From NCBI RefSeq assembly GCF_000002595.2, contig NC_057015.1, positions 3,358,952 through 3,422,951 on the forward strand: a DNA stretch of 64,000 bases, given 5' to 3'. Numbering within the stretch: position 1 is the stretch's first letter; the number at the start of each line of letters is the position of its first letter. This DNA is from Chlamydomonas reinhardtii (taxonomy: Eukaryota; Chlorophyta; Chlorophyceae; Chlamydomonadales; Chlamydomonadaceae). The position numbers and the translations under genes were made by a program. The notes under the pieces were generated by a model. It made no database searches, had not been told where the DNA came from, and saw nothing but the letters and a program-made list of their open reading frames with translations. Below are positions 12,601 to 22,147 of this stretch, in pieces.

Positions 12601-13710
12601 TCATGTCCCTGCTCCTGCAGCCCATTGTCATCCTGCTCGTCTGGATCCTCATCAGCCGCTCCTCTATGCTCCTCATCCGCCTCTTCATCCTCACTACCCT
12701 CCTCAAAGTCCTCCTCATATCTCTCGGCTGCCTCCTCGTCGTGTTCCTCACTGCTGCCGGACGCGCCTGCCTCTTCTGCGCTGCCGCTCTGCCGATGCTG
12801 CTCACCCTCCTCCTCCGCTGCTTTCCGCTCCTGCTCGCCCGCCGCCGTGAGCTGAGGGGCTGGCGACGGCTGTGGAGCTGGGGGATCTGCGTGCCAGTGT
12901 GCGGACCAGGGGCAGGTAAATAAATCTGGTATTGCATACGCTTCTGGGGGCTACCAACACACTCGAGCACGTCCTTCGGCATACTGTTGGCGTACTGCAA
13001 CATGACCGTCTTCACATCCGAGCCTTAACTTTGCACCCACACTTACCCAGCAGCGGCTTTCCCTGGCACAGCGCCGACAGCAGCTCCAGTGTGTTAGAAA
13101 TGTCCTCCAGGTTGCCTTCCACGATGCGCGCCCCAGAGATGTGCGAAAGGTCGCAACTCAACAACAGGGACAGCACCTCCACCTTCAGGCACCGAGGCAC
13201 CGTAATGCGGGAGTGGAGCAGCAAGGGGGACTAGCACTGGGGACTAGCGGAGTGTAAGTGTGCGGATATCACCTCCTACATGCCACTATATGCCAGACAT
13301 CTTGCACTGTGCTAGGGTTGAAACGTGCGACTGCGCTTGGTCTCACCACACGTGTGTTGTTGTACGCCTGCTCCGCGGGTGAGGTGGGGTTGCGTAGGAT
13401 ATCGTCTAGTCGATGGCGCAAGAAGCCCTCGAGCGCGGCAACAAACACCCCCGTGCTGCTGCATACCACGCGCACTTCTTCCACGTTCGATACACGGGCG
13501 ATGAGTCCGGCGAACAGCTGCGGAGGATTGGAAGTCATACACGTTGCGGGGGGGGGGGGGAAGCGCGGCGCCAGGGTGGCTTGCTTAGAGGCGCAGCTTC
13601 CAGAGCCCACAAAAGTTATAAGGACGGAAGTAAGGTAGTCTCACCAACACTTTGTTGCACGCCTGCACCAGCTCCTCCGCCGTGAAGCCCTCCTCGTTTA
13701 CAGTAGCCAT
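9673..13710 (-). CDS. CEP95-like centrosome/cilium protein (CH-like N-terminus plus coiled coils)
   Basis: Eight exons on the minus strand (13710-13645, 13517-13347, 13230-13047, 12886-10951, 10805-10625, 10522-10470, 10327-10163, 9949-9673) keep phase and give 1010 residues. Residues 1-140 resemble the divergent calponin-homology-like (NN-CH) domain of centrosomal protein CEP95. The key stretch is CDLSHISGARIVEGNLEDIS, matching the animal pattern SLSHITGENIVKG as I remember it. Residues 141 to about 780 are a disordered acidic/Ser/Ala linker with EEDFEEGSEDEEADEEH-type runs. The last 220 residues are Arg/Glu/Gln-rich and strongly coiled-coil. The gene stands head-to-head with a probable ciliary gene. 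The 13046-12887 intron is the simplest solution that avoids an in-frame stop, and nearby alternative acceptors exist. A basal body or transition zone role is inferred from the family. Confidence 0.72.
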
Positions 13711-14300
13711 GGTCGGTGGCCTCAGTCAGAGTAGACTGGCCGGTGCCTTCAAGTTCAAGTTGTACGTAGCTATAGAATGGATGGCTCGATGGTCCAAATA
13801 GCTCCCTTGGTCGCCATGACCAGCGTCTGAGCCGGTCAACCGAAACAAGCGTCAGGCACCGACAGCCCAATTTGCGCTAGACAGCCATGGTACTTCTGAT
13901 GTAAGCAGTGTAGATGAGCTGGCTGAACAATGATAACCCCTGTGTGCCAGCGAGCTCTGTCGTGTAGAGCTTTGAGATTGGGCCACTGCCGAACGTTGTC
14001 CTCGCAGCCTAGCTTTCTTGTCATTGTCATTAAAGATATGATGCTTACTTGTAGGTGTATGCAAACTAGTCGTTCCTGAAGCAACACTTAACACTCTTAT
14101 AAACTGGCACAAAGAGGCTTTACACTTGCAATTCCTTAGCCGAATAACTTTCTTCTTCTTGATTCTAACTTGAGGGCACAAGACAACCGCCCACAACAAC
14201 AGTTCCATTCTCCGGCTTCCGGACGCCATCACAGCGAGCCGTCACACATATGATGCATTATTTACATTAAGGCATACATCGAGTAGTTAGCTCAGCTTGT
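13711..14300. promoter_or_regulatory. Divergent promoter region between CEP95-like and EF-hand-like genes
   Basis: The 590 bases between the two opposite start codons must contain both 5' UTRs and promoters. It is less GC-rich than the flanking exons, especially around 14000-14290. No TATA box is obvious. I see no third gene here. Confidence 0.55.
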
Positions 14301-17300
14301 ATGGCGTCAATCGGGTCCGCGCCGGGCGCGGACCCCTTGCGACCGTCCGCAAATGCAGCAGCTAAGAAGTAAGCGTTGTGGCGTTGCTATGATGGGGAAC
14401 GGGGGTGGCCCGCTGCAGCCACCGACGCCGAGCCGCGGGAGCCTGACGGGGGTTCTCCAGCTGAGGCCGTGTCGCGGCCGTGCCCGCCCGTGTTTGATGC
14501 CGGCTGTGGTAACTTTGTATGGAACGTGCCCATTGGTACAGATGCCTGGAGGACCTGTACGAGAAGCTGGAGGCAACGGTAAAGAAGCGGCTACGCATCA
14601 AGCTGGGCGGCGTGCAAACCGTGGACTGGGTGCGTGGTGCAGGAGTGGCGGGGGGTGGCGTGCTGTCTGTACTGACCGCACCGGCCGTCGGCAGCGGCTG
14701 GGACCCAGGGGGATGCAGTCATCTCACCTACATGTACTTCAGGGCCCTGGCCAGGACCAACCATCGCGCCTTTACTAACCCGTTGCGCATCCGTAATGTA
14801 TCGGTATGCGCAGAGCAAGCTGTCGGTAGCGCTGAACTCGGCGCAGCCCAAGCCCAAGCCGCCCATCCTGCCCAGCAGCCGGACATGGCGCACAGACTTG
14901 GCGGTGGAGATGAAGCCGGAGATTGTGAGTAGCCGTCAGGCCTGGCGGCTTCGCATGTTGGAAGCCTTAGGGGCGGGCTTCCAGCGTGTGTATGCCGTGT
15001 CTTCTACGCCTTGGTCCCATACAACTCAAACTCGCGGTGCCACCGTATGTTCCATTGCTTTACAAACCCACAGAAGCAGCAACTGCGCGAGGTCTTCATC
15101 AAATACTGCGGCTGGGGCGACAAACAAAATTTCATGTTCATCAGCCGTTCGCAGTTCATTCGCTTTGCGCGTGACATGGGCATGTGCAACGAGGAGATTG
15201 ACGCGCTGGGGCTGTCGGGCCTGTTCGACAAGGTGCGCCCCAGGGGTGCCGGGAGGTGATGACACCTGCTGGGTGGCAGTGGCTGCAGTGGGTGTGCTTA
15301 CAACGGGCTTTTGTTAGCAGGGCCTACAGAGTTGCCGGAAAGGGCACTAGGGCAGGTCGGGGAAGGTTGCGCTTGGCCAACGTGTTGCGATACCTTTTAG
15401 CTGACACCCTGCGGCTGCCCACACACCCAGATTCTGCTGGGCTCACTGGATCCGGGCGCCGCCTCGCGTCTGGCCATGTCGGACTTCGTGCTGGCGGTGA
15501 CGGGTCTGGGCACCAAGCTGTGCCCCTCGCCCACCGTGCAGGAGTCTTTTGAGACAGTGGTGAGTGAGGGGGCAGTACAACACAGCGACGGCACACAGGC
15601 GCCGCAGCTACCTAAGCCAGCGTGTTACCAGCGTGCAGTCCCCATATCGCAGGCCTCAACGACAATGGCCATATCTTCCCACATACTCATGTTCGCCTCC
15701 GCCCCTGCTTCCCGCACTACTTCCACCGCAGGTGACACGCTACGTGCTGCCGCGCCTGGGCCAGGCGCTGCCAGAGCCCGACCCCATCGACTCGGCGTTG
15801 CTGCACCTGGACGTGATGGGCACACTGGAGCGGCTGCGACCCAAGCTGGTGGTGCTGTGGGAGACGTACATGCAGCAGCAGCACCACTCGGGCACCGGCT
15901 CGGGGCACGATTCGCCCACGGCCGGCAACTCCTCGGGCGGCGGCGAGTACCGGGTGAGGAACGGGGCCTCAGTGGCGTGCCTGGACTGCTGTTGGACTCC
16001 GGCTGTGTGAGGGTCGTTTGGTGGAATGGAGTTTTAAAGTACCTCTAGACGAGCATAGGCAGGGCAAGTGTATCCGGCGGGACTGCCTTCAAGATACCTT
16101 GCATACGGGTTACGGTGTGTATGGTACATGCATTGCGGCGCGTGGTTCGGTAGCGTCTCTTTCTCGTGCGCCGTGCTCACCGGCCCCATATCCCGACTGC
16201 CTCAAGCAGATGTCGCTTAGCACCTTCCTGCGCTTCGCCGTGGACTTCGAGATAACAGTGGTGCTGCTGAGTAAGGTGCAGCTGATCCACTCCTTCAAGA
16301 GGTCCAAGTTCGGAGCGCACGACGAGCCTATTGACTCCAATCCACACACCCGCATCAAGCTTAACTTCCAAGGTACGGTGCCTTGGCCTCGCATTGCACT
16401 CGGCCCCTCCTCACCGCCCTCCCTAGTCTGCACAGCCATGCTCAACATGCGCTTCACCCTGGCACTGGCTGATGCTAACCCTGCCGCTGAGCGCCTGCAC
16501 TCACTGACAAGCACACGCACGGTGTCGCCCCTCTCCTTTGTGCTTTCCTAACAATCCTTTGTATACACGCCGTAACACAACTACACAGAGTGGCTGGACT
16601 GCCTGGCGCGCTGCGCCATGCTGGCGTACGACTACAAGCCGCCGCCGGTGATTGTGCCCACGCTGGACTTCAAGGCCTGCTATCACACCAACGCCAAACA
16701 GATGTGGCTGGCGGAGGCGGTGGCGGGCCACCACACGGGCCGCGGCGGGCTGGTGGGCGACGACGACGAGCTGGATGAGGCCAGCGAGCTGGAGATGCCG
16801 GCGGCGGTGGACTATGCGCTGGGCAACGAGGACCGGCCACACTACGACGAGGTGTGCACTGTTGGCAGGAATGGAGGAGGGAAGGCTTAGAAGGGGTGGG
16901 GATGGAGTCCGGGCTTGTGCCTACAGCAGCAGCGGGACGCAGCGTAGCGATACCTGGTTGGGCTTACCCTGTGCACGCTACCCTCTCGCTGCTCCTCATC
17001 CACGCTACAGGTCATGAGCCACGCGCCCAGCATCCGCATCACACGCAGTGCTGGTCCTGGCGCGGGCCCTGGCCCGCACTCCCCGGGCGCGGCTTCCGTG
17101 TATGGCCGCGACCGGCTGATCTCGCGTGCCGTCAGCATTGCGCAGGGCCGCACCCGCACGCAGGAGCCGGGCGGCGCCGAGGCCATGCTCATCCACCCCG
17201 AGCCCAGCACCATGCAGCAGGACCCCAACAAGCCCGTGCACTTGCAAAACTTCACATGCGACTGGGTGGGCAAGCCCGGCCTCACGCTCAGCGAGACGGG

Positions 17301-18161
17301 TCGACTGCGGCAGCGGTCTTCCGACCCCTTCATCGCGGCTGGCATCTACCACACGCAGGTGAGCGAGAGCAAGTCGTAATTTTATATTCTCACGGCTTTG
17401 CCACAGACGTAGGGCCAGGCCCGCATGAGACGTGGCTTGAGCCGGTGTGGGCCTCATGCGCTGTGCTGCTGCCCATGCCTTGTGCCGCACAGGTGGGTGT
17501 GGACCCCGCCTACGCTGCGCGCGCGGCGGAGATGGAGGCTGCCCGGCTGGTGCGCGAGCAGCACGTGGAGGCGCTCAAGCTGCACTACCAGGCGGAGCGG
17601 CGGCAGGAGATACGCGACACCACCAAGGCCGCGGCGGCGCGGCGGCAGGACCTGGAGCTGACGTCGGGCCAGGCGCTGGCGCGAGTGATGGGCTCGTTGG
17701 GCGCCAGCAGCAGCATCAGTGGAGGTGGCAGGGCACGGTCAGGGCGGCGGTCCGTCTCGCCCCAGGAGCAGGACGCAACGGCTGCGGCGGACGGCGTTGC
17801 GGCGATGACCGGCGCGGTAGGGCGGCGGCAAGGCTCGGGTGGCGGGCGGAGAAGCGTGCCGCCGCAAAGCATGCGGTCAGGGTCAGCGCCCAGGCTGAGC
17901 GGCGCCCTGGGGTCAGGGGGCGGCGCTGGCACGGTGGACGGGGGAGGGGCTGGAGGCGGCACGATCGTGCCTGGGCTGGAGGCGGTGATGGCGCGTACGG
18001 GCGGCAGGTCGGCGCTGCATGCGGCAACCACGGGCAGTGTCAGCCCGGCCAAGCACAGCCGGACTCTGCTGCAGGAGCTGCAACAGGCGCTGGACGTGGA
18101 AAGCAAGCTTCCGCAGCACGCTACGACGATAGCGGGGCACGGGCAAATCCGCTTCGGGTGA
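14301..18161 (+). CDS. Protein with two TPPP/EF-hand-like modules, probable ciliary component
   Basis: Ten exons (14301-14368, 14542-14629, 14814-14924, 15074-15232, 15431-15559, 15732-15953, 16210-16372, 16589-16851, 17011-17358, 17493-18161) give 739 residues. Residues about 90-215 (LREVFIKYCGWGDKQ, then FIRFARDMGM, then DFVLAVTGLGTKL) and 255-335 (MSLSTFLRFAVDFEITVVLL, then KLNFQEWLDCLARCAMLAY) follow a helical pattern common in p25-alpha/TPPP-like and EF-hand-derived axonemal proteins. The pattern is F..YC..GD, F..F.+D and F..+L..L. Calcium-ligand loops are not apparent, so binding is doubtful. The C-terminal 220 residues start with a helical Arg/Glu stretch, then turn Ser/Gly-rich and disordered. 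The head-to-head CEP95-like neighbour supports a cilium/basal body setting. No exact family name can be given with confidence. Confidence 0.75.
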
Positions 18162-18330
18162 CTGGTCATGCGCGGCTGTTTGCTGTGGATTTAGGTTTGC
18201 AGGTGTCTGGTCACGGTGTCTGCCATTGAGGCTGGAGAGCAGGCTCGCTGTGTGTTAAACGAGGCGAATCCCATCTAGGTTAGGACACGGAGCATAACTC
18301 TCTCTTGCGGTATTAGATGCTCGCAGCCGT

Positions 18331-18335
18331 TGTAA
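18331..18335 (+). terminator. TGTAA poly(A) signal for the EF-hand-like gene
   Basis: First TGTAA after the stop at 18161, giving a short 3' UTR of about 190 bases. The rest of the gap to 18577 would be the 3' UTR of the convergent minus-strand gene. Confidence 0.55.
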
Positions 18336-18577
18336 GCAACTGCCATCTGCGCACAAACTGTCTCTGCCCGACGTGTCTGCAGGAACCCCACATATCTATT
18401 GGAACTACCTTGGTTGTATCACTCCTAACTCTACCTTGCGGTCGTGCCAGCAGTCACCACAGCCTGTTTCGCAGCTTCGCACGCTGACAACCGTCAGGCG
18501 TGTATCCGCACGTAAAAAATAAAGTAACCTGCGCTTCCATGTCAAACTACCTGCCCCTGCTGTGGAACACGCTAGCC

Positions 18578-19306
18578 CTACCTCGTGCCCTCGTGCTCTA
18601 CACGGTTGGATGCCCCGCGCCCCCTCTCCCCAGCCCGCTCTTTGCGTCCGCCTCCTCCTGATATCCGCTTGCTAGATGCCGCCTTGCCTGTCCCTCTGAG
18701 CTGTGCGTCTGCTGCAGCCTCCGCGTGCACCTTGTTGGAACGGTGTGGCGCTGCGTCCTCAAGCTCCGCGGCCGCCATAACAGACTCATCACGAACGCCC
18801 ACCGGGCTCACGCTGGAAGCCTCACTATCCTCTAGCTGCAGGCCCGGGCTCGTTGGGTCCATCTCCAGCAGTCTCCCGTGCCCCCCAGCATGCCGCTTGG
18901 CCTGGTGCGTCCCGTTGCCCCTGGCCGCGGATGCCATCTGCGCCAGCTGAAGTTCGTGCAGCTTATCCAACATCAGATTGCTCTGGGCATTCGCAATACC
19001 CTGCATGATGCGCGAAAAGCAGAGCGTGCATGTTGTGAAGGCTGGGTTCCTGCCTGACTCGAGTTTGCGCGGGCGGCATGCGAGGTGCTCGCTAAGGCCT
19101 CGCTCAAACCAACCCGCCAGCGCCCAGCCCCCCAAGGCGAATCACTGATATTGACGTGGATACTACTCGTTCCTTACCTCGTAATATCCCCAAGTGTAGC
19201 TAATGCAGCCGACGGTCGTCAGTAGCAGGAGCACGATGACTGTCCGCGCGCAACCATCCTGCTCAACGAAGTTGCTAAGGCAGCCGCCCTGGACGCTACT
19301 GAACAT
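18578..19306 (-). CDS. Small single-pass membrane protein of unknown function
   Basis: Two exons (19306-19178 and 19000-18578) join in phase 0 through a GTAAGG donor and a CAG acceptor, giving 183 residues. The first exon is too short to stand out as an open frame. It encodes 43 residues with one hydrophobic helix (TVIVLLLLTTVGCISYTW) after a short, Cys-containing N-terminus. The second exon opens with a helical stretch (IANAQSNLMLDKLHELQLAQ) and then turns Ser/Gly/Arg-rich and disordered, ending in a basic tail. The topology suggests a tail-exposed membrane anchor. No family is recognised. The 3' end converges on the preceding gene. Confidence 0.6.
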
Positions 19307-20443
19307 GGTGGAGAAGAGGGGTGGCCAATTGCCACAACAGCTGGTCCGCGCTCGCCGTTGCAGGCGTCTTCTGGTTACGGAACTGCGAGACCAATCTACA
19401 TGTGACGATAGTAAAGATTGCTGTGGTGATGGGCTCTGGGCTAACGTCGTCGCTTCTAGTCTGGAGTCACGATCAAGCGAGGTTCAGACTTCAAAGATAT
19501 GAGGAGATAGTGAAAGACAAGGATGGCACATAGAAATTCAGTACGGAGAGGAGAAGGAAGAAGTGTAGCCGTGACAAGAGGCATTCAGCGCCTTTCTCTC
19601 GGATGAGCGCCCGATCGCACGCACCCGCACGCGCCGACACAGTGAAGTCGTCGACAGCCTGCAACTTTGCCCCACACCGCTGCACGGCCAACACCAACAC
19701 GCTCTATACATTTAGCAATGCTGCCGTGTCCTCTATAGTGCCCTTACCGTACCTGAACCCGGCATCAACCCGCCGTACCACCTACCAGCCTGACATGCCA
19801 GGTTGCCGCAACCCGGGCACCCCTGCCCCACCACACCTAGCTGTCTGGGTCTTGCTCTGACCTGGGCTCGACAAAGGGGCCACCTTGGCATACAATTCTC
19901 TCAAGGAAATATCAAGACCGCCCTCAATCCCTCATACAACCCGTTCCTCGTGCCAGGCGGGTGCCGATCGCAATGCTCTCTGCTACAGCTACCCTTCCAA
20001 CCTGCCCCTCGCCATGTCCCATCGCACCCTTCTGCCACAGCACCTATCTTCGTAGGGACTGTCGATATACTCGTTGCATCACGCGGATATAGCTTCCTGT
20101 ATGTCCACACTCAACGGGAAAGCCTTCAATTGAACTGCTGCAACTAAACACGTGTGCAACAGCGTCCTTATGCCACACTCGCGACCCATTGCATCTATTC
20201 TCGCCGCCTTGCGCCTGCAGCGCCCGCTTGCACTGCAACGTCCAAGTCCGCGTTCCCTCGGCCGCGGATGCTGGCGCCCTCACCAACAACGCCTTATTCA
20301 CCGCCGCTGAAATCATCCGCCCTTCCTGCACCAGCGATCTGTTTTGGCCGCCAGCTGGGAGGTGCAGGCAAAGCCATCCTCTCTCAAACGCAGCCCGCCC
20401 GCTCTCACAACCCCAACACTTCCCTCTCACGGCCGCTCACGCG
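19307..20443. other. Intergenic region, probable 3' UTR of the 319 aa gene and promoter of the small membrane protein
   Basis: About 1.1 kb with no supported exon. Lower GC than the exons. No clear minus-strand TGTAA was found, so the end of the upstream minus-strand transcript is not fixed. Confidence 0.5.
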
Positions 20444-21504
20444 TCAGCGCCTGCCGCCTCGCGCCGTGCCCCTCCGCGATGGCGCGCCCCGCTCTCCACC
20501 AGCGCCTCCGCCTCCCTGCCCTCTCAGCTCCGCCTGCATCACCTGCATGCCCATCTTCAGCACGGGGTGCCCCTCCGAGTCCAGCGTCAGGTCGCGCCCC
20601 AGTGCCGCCCACGCCCGCTCGTAGCAGGTAAAATGCTGCAGCACTGGCATGATGTCACCCATCCCGCCTGGGCAGAACGCCTCGAACACCGGCACGCAGC
20701 AGGTATTGAGCTCCTTGGACTCGGTGTTGTCGATGTAGCGCACAGTCGCGTCGCCGCCGGGGAGCGGGTAGCCTAGAGCGGCGCCAATCTGGGCTTCGGT
20801 GACAATGGTGGCGGCGGCACGGAAGGCGGCGGGGGCGGGCTTGGGCTTGCGCGGGTTGTAGGGCGGCGCCGGGGCTCCGGTGGCCCAGGCGTCACCCGGT
20901 GCGGGTGTCAGGAAGGTGCGCCTGGCGAGGTCGTAGCCAGAATGCCGCGTGTTGGCCACCACCCAGGCGCCCTGGAAGCCGGGATGCACTACGGTGGCAG
21001 TGGGAACACCGGAGACGACGCACGTGAACGCTGTGAATCTGAAAGGGCGCTCAGGGAGGCTGGTTGGCGCAGGTAAACGCGGCAGTTGACGAATGGGCCG
21101 CAACGAAACTCAAGCATTGTCGATAACCTACCTGGGTTGTCCGTGAGCAGACGGTGCTGTATCTTCTCCACCAGGAACCCGTGCCCTTGCAGGTCAAAGT
21201 CCCGCGCCACCGGCAGCAGCGCCGCCTCCACCAGCCCCTGGGTGTACGGCAACGACACGCCGTGCGCCAGCAGCGCGCATGGCTTCACGCCCAGCAGTAC
21301 GAACGCCAGGCTGCCGTACAGGCGCATATGGTGCTTGTCGGAATCGAAACTGGCGGGGTCGCCATCGCCTAGGAGCGTCTTGAGGGGCAGCGGCAGTGAC
21401 GCCATGTACTCTAGCTCCAGGCGTTTGAACTTCTCGATGGCTGGCCGCACCCAGTCCGGCAGCGTCGGCGCGGGCGGCATAGCCGCCGTGGCGGCGTTGG
21501 ACAT
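20444..21504 (-). CDS. Uncharacterised 319 aa protein
   Basis: Two exons (21504-21132 and 21030-20444) join through a GTAGGT donor and an ATTCACAG acceptor in phase 1, reading TDNP-AFTCVVSG across the junction. A nearby CTTTCAG acceptor would break the frame. The N-terminal half is helical with a hydrophobic segment (LYGSLAFVLLGVKPCALLAHG). The second exon carries beta-rich stretches (TATVVHPGFQGAWVVAN, GGDATVRYIDN) and several cysteines (NTCCVPVFEAFCPGG, HFTCYERAW), and ends in a Gly/Arg-rich tail. I do not recognise the family, and no signal peptide or catalytic motif stands out. It probably belongs to an algal lineage-specific family. The neighbours give no functional hint. Confidence 0.62.
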
Positions 21505-22147
21505 GGCTGAGCCGCCAGGAGCCACATACGGGGGAGAGGGGAAGGGGGCGAGGCATATATGAGCTAGTCGCAAACACGTGTCAAAGAGGCCAAGTGCCTC
21601 TCAAGACGGGTGGTGGGTCAGGGGCGACAGGCGATGGGCGACGGGGGCGTGAGGTCGCCGGGCGAGCGTGTGTGCATGTTATTGTTTATCAATGCAATGT
21701 TTGCATGCCATCAGAAAAAGCAGGACCGCGCTGTCGAGCACCGTCGGTCGCCGAACGGAACTGGGACCGGTCCGCCCAGACCTTCGCATGGATGCCCCAA
21801 CCATGCGGCTCACCTCAGAGTGTTGATTGGATGTACAGAACTGCTCGAAAGTGGCGCCCTAGCAAGCCTCGCTGATCACAGACGACGTCGATTGAGACAA
21901 CCGAAAGTGCGAACTGGCTCTTGCTGAGGTCGCGCGAGGAGTGATGTCCTGATTGTTCATTGTCGGTGTTTGTGTTTTACATTGGCAAGCCTCGAGTCTC
22001 AGTTGTTCTTGATGACGCCCCATCCCCCACGGCTTCCATCCCTGCACCCTTGCCTGCACCTGGTGCCAAAATTGCCACTGCTTCCCCATGCAGCTCGCCG
22101 TGCCGCCGCACTCCACCACGACGATCAGGCGCCTGCCCATGCCCCGC
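21505..22147. other. Intergenic region between two minus-strand genes
   Basis: Contains the 3' UTR of the RNase M5-like gene, down to about 21960, and the promoter/5' UTR of the 319 aa gene. No other gene is seen. Confidence 0.55.
21977..21981 (-). terminator. TGTAA poly(A) signal, RNase M5-like gene
   Basis: TGTAA on the minus strand, about 170 bases after the stop codon at 22148-22150. Position fits a normal 3' UTR. Confidence 0.6.

Noticed and set aside
12422-13015. Extra exon reading YANSMPKDVLECVGSPQKRMQYQ in the CEP95-like gene
   Set aside because: Using it needs introns of only 23-53 bases or a frame that does not connect to the long exon. One 160-base GT-AG intron (13046-12887) joins the flanking exons in phase.
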